From: Rickettsiales bacterium
GTDB taxonomy: Bacteria; Pseudomonadota; Alphaproteobacteria; TMED109; TMED131
Assembly: GCA_002690625.1 (NCBI GenBank)
Contig: NZFJ01000045.1
Location: forward strand, 1-11,073
Reading direction: 5' to 3'
DNA length: 11,073 nt
In this document: positions 1 to 6,267 of the stretch, piece after piece
How positions within the stretch are numbered: position 1 is the stretch's first letter
Layout of the letters: the number at the start of each line of letters is the position of its first letter
Notes under the pieces: generated by a model
Database searches by the model: none
Seen by the model: the letters and a program-made list of their open reading frames with translations, nothing else
What the model was told of the DNA's origin: nothing
Translations under genes and position numbers: made by a program

Positions 1-396
1 AAATCTACCACTCATACAATATCCTACTATACCAATTTTATTATTTTTAAAATTATTATGAATATAATTAATTATATACCTAGTATCTTCAACTATCATT
101 AAATTACTCGTATTTTCCATAGTAAAAATCATTTTTTTTAATTCCTCTTTACTTTTTTTATAATCAGCTTGATTGAATGGGTAGTTGCCTTCTGTTCCTA
201 CTCTATAAAATAAATTAGGCAACATTACATTGTAACCACCCAAACACAGCTTTCTGCACATATCCCTTAACTCTTCTCTAATTGCGGGAGCATCCATATA
301 AAAGATAATATTGGGACTTAGCTTTTTATTATTTATAAAAATTTTACAATCTAAATTGCCATTTTTTGTTTTTATTATTATATTTTTTTCATGCAT
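1..396 (-). CDS. Dienelactone hydrolase-family protein, N-terminal part (cut by window edge)
   Basis: The minus strand is open from an ATG at 396 to the left edge, giving the first 132 residues; the C-terminal half lies outside. The end of the visible part reads IGIVGYCMSGRF (residues 121-132), the nucleophile elbow of dienelactone hydrolase-family alpha/beta hydrolases, with Cys127 as the expected nucleophile. Earlier, YMDAPAIREEL and a following MLPNLFYR segment match the oxyanion/early-strand region of the alphaproteobacterial branch of this family. The Asp/His that complete the triad would be off the window. The family hydrolyses small ester or lactone bonds in the cytoplasm; the true substrate cannot be told from sequence, and many members are not dienelactone-specific. 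The frame stays open upstream to a stop near 430-432 but contains no better start. The gene diverges from the small secreted protein, and the two start codons touch. Confidence 0.85.
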   Translation of the reverse strand, partial: MHEKNIIIKTKNGNLDCKIFINNKKLSPNIIFYMDAPAIREELRDMCRKLCLGGYNVMLPNLFYRVGTEGNYPFNQADYKKSKEELKKMIFTMENTSNLMIVEDTRYIINYIHNNFKNNKIGIVGYCMSGRF

Positions 397-777
397 AAAT
401 TTATGATATATAAAAAAAATATTTTTTTAATTATTTTTTTCATTTGTTTTATAAAATTTTCATTTGCTAACGAATGTCAAAATTTTGATGAAAAAGTTAA
501 TGAGGCTAAATCTTATTTTCCATATCATAATGAAATAATACTTAATTATTCTCTTAGAAGTGCTTTTATAAAAAACTATAATAAATTTTCAAAAACAAAT
601 GAGAAACTAATAGCAGACAAGATTATATTGCTTACACTACTTGATAGAAATGAATGGTATGTTTTTGCAAGTTTAAAAAACTGTTTAGTTTTTTGGATAA
701 ATTTAGAGCCTGATAGATTTATTGAACTGATTGACGGCGGAGCTATAGCTAAAGATCAAGGACATTGGAGAAACTAG
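391..777 (+). CDS. Small secreted protein of unknown function
   Basis: This is a 128-residue protein that I do not recognise. It begins with a short basic stretch, then a strongly hydrophobic segment (about residues 9-25) ending FSFA before NECQ, which looks like a Sec signal peptide cleaved after Ala26. The mature part would be about 102 residues with two cysteines, Cys29 and Cys98, that could form a disulphide in the periplasm. There is no lipobox and no second membrane segment. The C-terminus (about 105-128) is charged and ends GHWRN. A second in-frame ATG at 403 (Met5) would give an equally good signal peptide and avoid the 6-base overlap with the divergent hydrolase gene, so the start is uncertain. 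It converges on the metY-type gene with only 3 bases between stop codons. That it is a real gene is supported by the signal peptide and by its filling a gap in a gene-dense region; its function is unknown. Confidence 0.62.
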   Translation: MHKFMIYKKNIFLIIFFICFIKFSFANECQNFDEKVNEAKSYFPYHNEIILNYSLRSAFIKNYNKFSKTNEKLIADKIILLTLLDRNEWYVFASLKNCLVFWINLEPDRFIELIDGGAIAKDQGHWRN

Positions 778-780
778 CAA

Positions 781-2064
781 TTATTTTATAGATTTATCTA
801 AATCTTCAATGATATCTTCAACATTTTCTAAACCAATAGATAGTCTAATTACATCTGGTCCTGCTCCACTTTTAATTTTTTCTGTTTTTGATAGTTGACT
901 ATGAGTTGTGGAAGCAGGATGAATAATTAGACTTCTTGTGTCGCCAATATTTGCTACATGAGAGAATAAATTTACATTTTCTACTAATGATATACAAGAA
1001 TTATAACCATTTTTAAGTTTAATAGTAAATACAGATCCAGGTCCAAGAGGAAAATATTTTTTACTTAATTTGTAATTTTCATTATTTTTTAGCCCTGCAT
1101 ATGATACCGACTCTACAAGTGAATGTTGATTTAAAAAATCGGCTACTTTAAGAGCATTACTAGTATGTTTTTTCATTCTTATACCTAAAGTTTCTACCCC
1201 GTTTAATATATAAAAAGCATTATTAGGAGATAAAGAACAACCTAGATCTCTTAATGTATCTACTTTTACTTTCATCGCAAAACCAAAATCCCCAAAAGTT
1301 TCTGAAAACTTAATATTATTATAAGATGTATTAGCTTGGCTTAAACTGGGATACTTTTCATCTTTGAGAAAATCAAAGTTTCCACAATCTATTACTGCTC
1401 CCCCCATACTAGTACCATTGCCACATATAAACTTTGTCAAAGAATGAGTTATTATATTAGCTCCCCATTCTATAGGGTTATGCAAGTAAGGCGTAGCCAT
1501 AGTATTATCAACCACCAATGGAATATGAAATTTTTTTGCTATTTTGGCAACTTCTTCTATATCTACAATACTTGCATCCGGATTCGAAAGAGTTTCTATA
1601 AAAATTAATTTTGTATTTTTTCTAATTGCATTTTCAAAATTAGATATATTTTTTGGATCAACTAGTGAACAATTCCAACCAAAGTTTTTAAAAGTTTTTG
1701 TGAACTGATTTATGGAACCTCCATAGAGCTTGCTAGATGCTATAAAATGATCACCACTGCTTATTAATGAGGCAAAAGTAAGTTGTTGAGCAGCATGCCC
1801 TGAAGAACAAGCTACACCAGCTCTACTTTTTTCTAAGTTAGCTATTCTTTCTTCTAGAACTGAAACAGTAGGATTAGTAAGTCTAGAATATACAAAACCA
1901 AAGTCTTCTAGTTTAAATAGTTTTTCTGCATGCTTCGTGCTTTCAAAAACATAAGAAGTAGTTTGATAAATTGGAGTATTTCTGGCACCAGTTGTAAGGT
2001 CAGGGTAAGATCCAGCATGTATGGCTCTAGTATCAAATCCATATTTTTTATTTTTATTTTTCAT
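781..2064 (-). CDS. metY: O-acetylhomoserine sulfhydrylase (Cys/Met metabolism PLP enzyme)
   Basis: A 427-residue pyridoxal-phosphate enzyme of the Cys/Met metabolism family (fold type I), of full length for MetY. It is expected to make homocysteine (or methionine from methanethiol) from O-acetylhomoserine and sulphide in the cytoplasm. Seen in the sequence: FDTRAIHAG near the N-terminus (10-18), YSRLTNPT (59-66) whose Tyr and Arg contact PLP phosphate of the neighbouring subunit, CSSGHAA (86-92), VVDNTMATPYL (184-194) with Asp186 for the pyridine nitrogen, and HSLTKF (207-212) with Lys211 as the Schiff-base lysine. The C-terminal IGDTRSLIIHPASTTH (373-388) and RLSIGLE (407-413) are typical of MetY rather than of cystathionine gamma-synthase, which is usually shorter. 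The start overlaps the stop of the CoA-binding gene by 4 bases (ATGA), so it is the last gene of a three-gene minus-strand operon. There is no room for its own leader or riboswitch. Related PLP lyases (MetZ, MetB) are less likely alternatives. Confidence 0.93.
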   Translation of the reverse strand: MKNKNKKYGFDTRAIHAGSYPDLTTGARNTPIYQTTSYVFESTKHAEKLFKLEDFGFVYSRLTNPTVSVLEERIANLEKSRAGVACSSGHAAQQLTFASLISSGDHFIASSKLYGGSINQFTKTFKNFGWNCSLVDPKNISNFENAIRKNTKLIFIETLSNPDASIVDIEEVAKIAKKFHIPLVVDNTMATPYLHNPIEWGANIITHSLTKFICGNGTSMGGAVIDCGNFDFLKDEKYPSLSQANTSYNNIKFSETFGDFGFAMKVKVDTLRDLGCSLSPNNAFYILNGVETLGIRMKKHTSNALKVADFLNQHSLVESVSYAGLKNNENYKLSKKYFPLGPGSVFTIKLKNGYNSCISLVENVNLFSHVANIGDTRSLIIHPASTTHSQLSKTEKIKSGAGPDVIRLSIGLENVEDIIEDLDKSIK

Positions 2065-2558
2065 TTTTTAAAAACTATTTTTTTATTTGATATAAACTGA
2101 GAGTTAACACCTGCCCATCCTAGTTCTCCTGAGAACCTTGCATATTCTATCTTAGGGCACCTATTCATTATAAAGTTAATACCTTTTTTCTTTGCGTCTT
2201 CACTGGCTTTTAAGTCTATAAGGCCTAGTTGCAACCATATAGTATTAGGTTTTATTTTAATTGCTTCTTTAGTAACATTAGAAATTTTTTCCTGCTTTAA
2301 GAATATATCTATCATGTCTGGTTTAGCATTTAAGTCAAAAACGCTTTTATATACTTTTTCTCCTAATATTTTTTTATTACTAGTTGAGGGGTTAATAGGA
2401 ATTATTTTGTATCCTCTAGATTGTAAATAAGAAGCTGCATAATAACTAGGACGATTTTGCTTATCACTTAATCCTACTACTGCAATTGAAGATGTGCTTA
2501 ATAAAATCTCTCTTATATATGTATCTTCATAAAAAATATCTTTTAAATTATTAACCAC
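2061..2558 (-). CDS. CoA-binding domain protein (YccU-like)
   Basis: A 165-residue single-domain protein with the Rossmann-type CoA-binding fold also found at the N-terminus of ADP-forming acetyl-CoA synthetase/succinyl-CoA ligase alpha subunits. The nucleotide-binding strand and loop are visible as SIAVVGLSDKQNRPSY (24-39), followed by GYKIIPINP (49-57), a DMIDIF strand (81-86), IWLQLGL (107-113) and the family's C-terminal motif with Cys134, RFSGELGWAGVNS (141-153). Stand-alone members are common in bacteria; their precise role is not established. The start is GTG at 2558, directly after the TAA stop of the upstream hydratase-like gene and in the same frame; no ATG near the N-terminus fits the family length better. 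Its end overlaps metY by 4 bases. The tight arrangement implies translation by coupling from the upstream gene. Sharing an operon with MetY and a CoA-ester enzyme fits a CoA- or acyl-linked function, but that is inference. Confidence 0.9.
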   Translation of the reverse strand: MVNNLKDIFYEDTYIREILLSTSSIAVVGLSDKQNRPSYYAASYLQSRGYKIIPINPSTSNKKILGEKVYKSVFDLNAKPDMIDIFLKQEKISNVTKEAIKIKPNTIWLQLGLIDLKASEDAKKKGINFIMNRCPKIEYARFSGELGWAGVNSQFISNKKIVFKK

Positions 2559-3347
2559 TTATTTTTTTGACCAAATAGGATTTCTTTTTTCTATAAATGC
2601 AGTTATTCCCTCTTTAGCATCTTTATTTTGCATATTTTTTGTCATAATCTTTGAAGTATATTCATAAGCTTTTTCTATAGGCATATCTAATTGTTTATAG
2701 AATGCAATTTTACCAATTTTTATTGATTGAAAGGATTTATTTGAAATTTTATAAGCAATTTCCATAGTTTCTTTTTTTAGGCTATTTTTTTTAACTACTA
2801 GATTAATTAAGCTAATTTTTTTTGCATCATTTGCTTTTAACATTTCTCCAGTTAATAGCATTGACATCATATCTTTTGGTAATACTTTTCTGGATATGGC
2901 TACCATAGGCGTGGAACAAAACAATCCTATATTCACACCAGGAGTTTGAAAATAAGATGAACTAGAAGCTATAGCTAAGTCACAACTAGCTACTAGTTGA
3001 CAACCAGCAGCAGCAGCTAAACCATCTATACTAGCTATAACTGGCTGAGGTAAAGATCTTATTGAAAGCATCATTTTACTACATTTGTTAAATAGTAAGT
3101 TTAATTTTTTACTAGATTTTGAATATTTACTAACTTCTTTCAGGTCATGCCCAGATGAAAATGAAGGCCCAGTAGATTTTAAAACTACAACTTTTATAGT
3201 ATTATCTTTCTTAATTTCATTAAATTTCTTTTGTAAGTTGTCTATAAGTTCAATAGAAAGCGGATTTCTATTTACAGGATTATTTAAAGTTAATACACAA
3301 ATAGATTTTTTTTCTATTTTAGATAATAAAATTGCTTTTTCAGTCAT
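2559..3347 (-). CDS. Enoyl-CoA hydratase/isomerase-family protein (ECHDC3-like)
   Basis: A 262-residue crotonase-fold protein of normal length. The first oxyanion-hole segment is FSSGHDLKEV (63-72) and the second is SIDGLAAAAGCQLVASCDLA (106-125), the two family signatures that bind the acyl-CoA thioester. Classical hydratases carry one catalytic glutamate just after the GGGC motif and another in a QPE motif about 20 residues on. Here those positions are Gln117 (GCQ) and Gly137 (TPG), so both acids are missing. The following NIGLFCSTP stretch (139-147) resembles the ECHDC3 group of the family, whose members share this replacement. The protein probably binds an acyl-CoA and uses the oxyanion hole for some other reaction, but the substrate is unknown. 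The C-terminal EKRNPIWSKK is a normal family ending. It is the first gene of the minus-strand operon, with its start 15 bases or so downstream of a likely transcription start in the 79-bp divergent gap. No Shine-Dalgarno is visible. Confidence 0.88.
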   Translation of the reverse strand: MTEKAILLSKIEKKSICVLTLNNPVNRNPLSIELIDNLQKKFNEIKKDNTIKVVVLKSTGPSFSSGHDLKEVSKYSKSSKKLNLLFNKCSKMMLSIRSLPQPVIASIDGLAAAAGCQLVASCDLAIASSSSYFQTPGVNIGLFCSTPMVAISRKVLPKDMMSMLLTGEMLKANDAKKISLINLVVKKNSLKKETMEIAYKISNKSFQSIKIGKIAFYKQLDMPIEKAYEYTSKIMTKNMQNKDAKEGITAFIEKRNPIWSKK

Positions 3348-3426
3348 TTTTTTTTATTTTAAAAAATTATTATAAACTATTGATTATTTTTAATAAAGCG
3401 TATATCTATATTTATTAAATAAAATT
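3348..3426. promoter_or_regulatory. Divergent promoter region between the minus-strand operon and rplM
   Basis: This 79-bp gap separates two divergently transcribed gene sets and must carry or adjoin promoters for both. On the minus strand a perfect TATAAT lies at 3369-3374, about 20 bases upstream of the hydratase-like start; a weak TTTATT at 3392-3397 sits 17 bases upstream of it. On the plus strand TATATT at 3407-3412 is a possible -10 for rplM and TTGATT at 3380-3385 a possible -35, but their spacing (21) is too long, so either the -10 is nearer 3403 or the -35 is different. The region is almost all A and T, so such matches arise easily by chance. I found no operator-like palindrome and no leader structure. 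Confidence 0.4.
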
Positions 3427-3903
3427 ATGTTAACTACTTGGGTAAATAAAAAAACTGTAATAAAAAAGTGGTATCTTATAGATGCTACTGATTTAGTGTT
3501 GGGTAGACTGGCTTCCTATCTCGCTGTTAGGCTTACTGGAAAGCATAAAAGCTATTATTGTCCTAATATAGATTGCGGTGATTATTTTGTTATTATAAAT
3601 GCAAAAAATATAATTATGACTGGAAATAAATTAGATCAGAAAATATTTTTTAAACATACTGGTTATCCAGGGGGCTTAAAAGAAACTACATATCAAACTA
3701 TATTAAACGGAAAAAACCCAGAAAAGTTAATTAAAATAGCCGTAAAAAGAATGTTACCTAAAGGTACATTAGGTAGAGAACAGTTTAAAAAATTATATGT
3801 TTATGCTAGAGCAGAGCATCCACACACATCACAGAAACCAGAAAATATTGAATTTAAAGCCTTTAATAGAAAAAACTATACAGGAGAAATACATGCAGGC
3901 TGA
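3427..3903 (+). CDS. rplM: 50S ribosomal protein L13
   Basis: A 158-residue L13, slightly longer than the usual 140-155. L13 is an early-assembling protein of the large ribosomal subunit that binds 23S rRNA. The family motifs appear in order: [18 protein letters not shown] (13-30), the LTGKHK segment (36-41), [12 protein letters not shown] (74-85) and [16 protein letters not shown] (105-120), followed by [11 protein letters not shown] (123-133). The N-terminus [13 protein letters not shown] fits the usual pre-domain extension of alphaproteobacterial L13, supporting ATG 3427 as the start. There is no Shine-Dalgarno upstream. It is the first gene of a long plus-strand run and overlaps rpsI by 11 bases, the standard bacterial L13-S9 pair. 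Confidence 0.97.
   Translation: MLTTWVNKKTVIKKWYLIDATDLVLGRLASYLAVRLTGKHKSYYCPNIDCGDYFVIINAKNIIMTGNKLDQKIFFKHTGYPGGLKETTYQTILNGKNPEKLIKIAVKRMLPKGTLGREQFKKLYVYARAEHPHTSQKPENIEFKAFNRKNYTGEIHAG
3882..3886 (+). promoter_or_regulatory. Shine-Dalgarno sequence for rpsI
   Basis: AGGAG lies six bases upstream of the ATG at 3893, inside the end of rplM. It fixes the rpsI start where a longer open frame reaches back to 3797. It is the only clear Shine-Dalgarno I see before any start in this window, which suits a gene whose start is buried in an upstream coding region. Confidence 0.75.
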
Positions 3904-4324
3904 AAATAATACAAAAACAGATAGAAAAGTAGACTCATTGGGTAGAGCATATTCTACCGGGAGAAGAAAGTCTTCTGTGGCGCGTGTATGGATACAAAGA
4001 GGTTCTGGTAAAATTAAAATAAATGAAAAAAAAGAAGAAATATATTTTTCATCCAAATCTCATAGATTGCTTATGAACCAACCGCTAGTTAATTCTGAGA
4101 GAAAGTCAGAGGTTGATGTAACTTGCACTGTATCAGGTGGTGGTTTGTCTGGACAAGCTGGTGCAATTAGACATGGTATCTCAAGAGCATTAGTAAACTT
4201 TGAACCAGATCTTAGAAGAGGTCTCAAATCTAAAGGTTTTCTCACTAGGGACTCAAGAGTAGTTGAGAGAAAAAAATATGGAAAAGCTAAAGCTAGAAGA
4301 AGCTATCAATTTAGTAAAAGATAA
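3893..4324 (+). CDS. rpsI: 30S ribosomal protein S9
   Basis: A 143-residue S9 of the small ribosomal subunit, whose C-terminal tail reaches toward the P-site tRNA. Seen: [13 protein letters not shown] (21-33), the Gly-rich [20 protein letters not shown] (81-100), the [14 protein letters not shown] block (117-130) and the basic tail [11 protein letters not shown] (133-143) ending in the invariant SKR. The N-terminal 18 residues are an extension of the type seen in alphaproteobacteria. The frame is open back to 3797, but the earlier part overlaps rplM deeply and does not look like S9; the AGGAG at 3882-3886 and the family pattern both select ATG 3893. The gene overlaps rplM by 11 bases and is followed by argC after 11 bases. 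Confidence 0.97.
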   Translation: MQAENNTKTDRKVDSLGRAYSTGRRKSSVARVWIQRGSGKIKINEKKEEIYFSSKSHRLLMNQPLVNSERKSEVDVTCTVSGGGLSGQAGAIRHGISRALVNFEPDLRRGLKSKGFLTRDSRVVERKKYGKAKARRSYQFSKR

Positions 4325-4335
4325 TAAAATAAATA

Positions 4336-5394
4336 ATGAAAAATGTTTCAAACTCCAGTTTTAGATCTAAGGCTGTAGTTAACGCAGCTATATTGGGGGC
4401 TTCTGGTTATACAGGCCATGAAACTATTAGACTTTTATTAAATCATTATAAGGTAAATATAAAAAAGCTTATTGGAGAAAAAAGCAAGGGGAAAGTTATA
4501 AACGAAATATTTTCTTCCTTAACAGGTGTTGACCTTCCAAAGATAGAAGCATTAGAAGATGTTAATTTTAAAGATATAGATGTAATTTTTTCATGTATGC
4601 CAAGTGGCAAATTAGCTTCAATAATACATAACTTACCCAAAAACGTATTTTTAATAGATCTTTCTGCAGATTTTAGAATTAAAGATATAAATTTATATGA
4701 AGATTATTATGGTAAACATCAAAACTCTAGGTTTTTAAAACAATTTACTTACGGATTAACTGAGATAAATAAGTCAGAAATAAAAAAATCAAGATTTATA
4801 TCATGTCCTGGTTGCTACCCGACTTCAATTCTTTTACCTATGATTCCTATTTTGAATAGTCAAGAAGTTACTATGAAAGATATAATAGTAGACTCTAAGT
4901 CAGGTATTACAGGAGCAGGTAGAAATTTAAGAAAAGAGCTGTTGTTTTCTGAAAATATTGGTTCAATAAAGGCATATGGGAATGGAAATCATAGGCATAA
5001 ACCTGAAATAGAGTTTCATATTACAAAAAAGACATCAAAAAAGATAAATATAGTGTTTACTCCTCATTTAATCCCTATTAACAGGGGTATTTTGTCTACT
5101 ATTTATTTAAGAGGTAATATTACAAAAATATACAAGCTTTTAAAAAGTAAGTTTAATAAAGATAAATTTGTAAACATATATAAACTAGGCAATTTGCCCA
5201 AAATTTCTGATGTTGTGGGGACTAATAACTGTAATATTGGATTATTAAGTCATAATAGCAAAAATTATATTATATTGGTATCTGTTATAGATAACTTATT
5301 GAAAGGAGCTTCAGGACAAGCTGTACAGAATATGAATTTGTGTTTAGGTTTTCCGGAAGACTTAGGACTTGATCAACAACCTTTATGGCCTTAA
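4336..5394 (+). CDS. argC: N-acetyl-gamma-glutamyl-phosphate reductase
   Basis: A 352-residue ArgC of the long (type 1) form. It reduces N-acetylglutamyl-5-phosphate to the semialdehyde with NADPH, the third step of arginine synthesis, in the cytoplasm. The NADP-binding loop is AAILGASGYTGHE (17-29); the active-site signature SCPGCYPTSILLP (156-168) carries the catalytic Cys160; KSGITGAGR (188-196) and the GNGNHRHKPEI segment (215-225) supply the catalytic His (His219 or His221). VFTPHLIPINRGI in the second half and a C-terminal LLKGASGQAVQNMN are also family hallmarks. The N-terminus has about 14 residues before the first strand, longer than usual, but there is no other in-frame start before the nucleotide loop. 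It follows rpsI by 11 bases without a Shine-Dalgarno and is probably cotranscribed; rplM-rpsI-argC is a recurring order in alphaproteobacteria. Confidence 0.96.
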   Translation: MKNVSNSSFRSKAVVNAAILGASGYTGHETIRLLLNHYKVNIKKLIGEKSKGKVINEIFSSLTGVDLPKIEALEDVNFKDIDVIFSCMPSGKLASIIHNLPKNVFLIDLSADFRIKDINLYEDYYGKHQNSRFLKQFTYGLTEINKSEIKKSRFISCPGCYPTSILLPMIPILNSQEVTMKDIIVDSKSGITGAGRNLRKELLFSENIGSIKAYGNGNHRHKPEIEFHITKKTSKKINIVFTPHLIPINRGILSTIYLRGNITKIYKLLKSKFNKDKFVNIYKLGNLPKISDVVGTNNCNIGLLSHNSKNYIILVSVIDNLLKGASGQAVQNMNLCLGFPEDLGLDQQPLWP

Positions 5395-5403
5395 TATGTT
5401 AAA

Positions 5404-6258
5404 ATGAAAATTTCATTTAAAATTATAATTTATACTTTTTTGTTATTCTATGTTTCAGGGTGCTCTACTTTTTCAGATAAAATTGATTTAGCTGGAATCA
5501 TTGATAGTACTGAAAATTGGTTGTTTAAAGAAGGTGATAGTAAGGATGAAGAAGCATCTGACATTATAACGGAGGAACCCGTTTTAGAAAATGAAGAAGA
5601 AGAAGTTTTTCCTGATATTTCTGAAATTCCTCAAGAAAGACAAGAATATGATGAGCTTGAGAAAGAATTTTTTGAGACTGAAAAAAGTGTCAAAGAAAAC
5701 TCTGGCGATTTCACAGAAGAAAAAATTGAAAATGATGAAATATTGGCTTTAGATAATGATAAAATATCTACTGTAGAAGAGAATAATATTTTTGCCGTAT
5801 CAAGTATACCAAAAAATATTAGATTAAAATTAGTTAAGCTTTTAATTGAATCTGATCCTCCTGTAGATAATAATATGCCGGTAATATCAGAAGACATAGC
5901 TGTTAATGAAATAGGTACAAAAGTTGCGATTATTCAATTTCCTGATGATTCAGTAATTCCTGATGAAAGTGCCTCAAATGTTATAAATGAATTAGTGAAT
6001 AATCATAAATCAAAAAAAATTAGATTAGTTGGTCATGCATCTAGAACAGGAAGCAATACTACGAATGGTAAAAGATATAATATGGAAATATCCTATTCAA
6101 GAGCAGAAACAATAAAGAAAATCTTAATAAAAAAAGGATTTCCTCCTGAAAATATTAAAACTTCAGGTAAAGGCGATTTAGAACCTTTAGAAGAGGAAGC
6201 GGTACAATATGGAGAAGCTGTTAATAGAAGGGTAGAAATTTTTTTTATTTCTAAATAA
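5404..6258 (+). CDS. OmpA-family outer-membrane lipoprotein with acidic linker
   Basis: A 284-residue lipoprotein. A basic N-terminus and hydrophobic segment lead to the lipobox VSGC with Cys20; Ser at +2 predicts the outer membrane. Residues about 46-128 form a low-complexity acidic linker rich in Glu and Asp. The C-terminal OmpA/MotB-like domain covers about 170-283: the IRLVGHASRTGS loop (206-217), the helix YNMEISYSRAETIKKIL (225-241) matching the NxxLSxxRAxxV signature with Arg233, IKTSGKGDLEP (251-261) and the closing NRRVEIFF (274-281). This domain binds diaminopimelate in peptidoglycan, so the protein likely tethers the outer membrane to the wall. The Asp that normally follows in GHTD is Ser213 here (GHAS); from memory, alphaproteobacterial relatives also have GHAS, so this may be a subfamily trait. 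It starts 9 bases after argC and ends 9 bases before the aminotransferase. Confidence 0.87.
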   Translation: MKISFKIIIYTFLLFYVSGCSTFSDKIDLAGIIDSTENWLFKEGDSKDEEASDIITEEPVLENEEEEVFPDISEIPQERQEYDELEKEFFETEKSVKENSGDFTEEKIENDEILALDNDKISTVEENNIFAVSSIPKNIRLKLVKLLIESDPPVDNNMPVISEDIAVNEIGTKVAIIQFPDDSVIPDESASNVINELVNNHKSKKIRLVGHASRTGSNTTNGKRYNMEISYSRAETIKKILIKKGFPPENIKTSGKGDLEPLEEEAVQYGEAVNRRVEIFFISK

Positions 6259-6267
6259 TTTTTATTT

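Noticed and set aside
790..805. Perfect 7-base inverted repeat AGATTTA-TC-TAAATCT just past the end of the small secreted gene, as a possible terminator between convergent genes
   Set aside because: The stem is almost all A/T with a very tight loop, no T-run follows in either direction, and it lies inside metY codons; such repeats occur by chance in sequence this AT-rich.
3348..3426. Possible L13 autoregulatory leader or riboswitch upstream of rplM
   Set aside because: Only 79 bases are available for two divergent promoters, the sequence is nearly pure A/T, and I see no stem capable of forming a stable leader structure.
3797..3892. N-terminal extension of S9 into rplM (open frame back to 3797)
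   Set aside because: The extra 32 residues are the out-of-frame reading of the conserved L13 C-terminus, and a strong AGGAG precedes ATG 3893.
5590..5610. GAA triplet repeat in the lipoprotein gene as a possible phase-variable microsatellite
   Set aside because: Only about four GAA units occur, and a triplet change would not shift the frame; it simply encodes part of the acidic linker.
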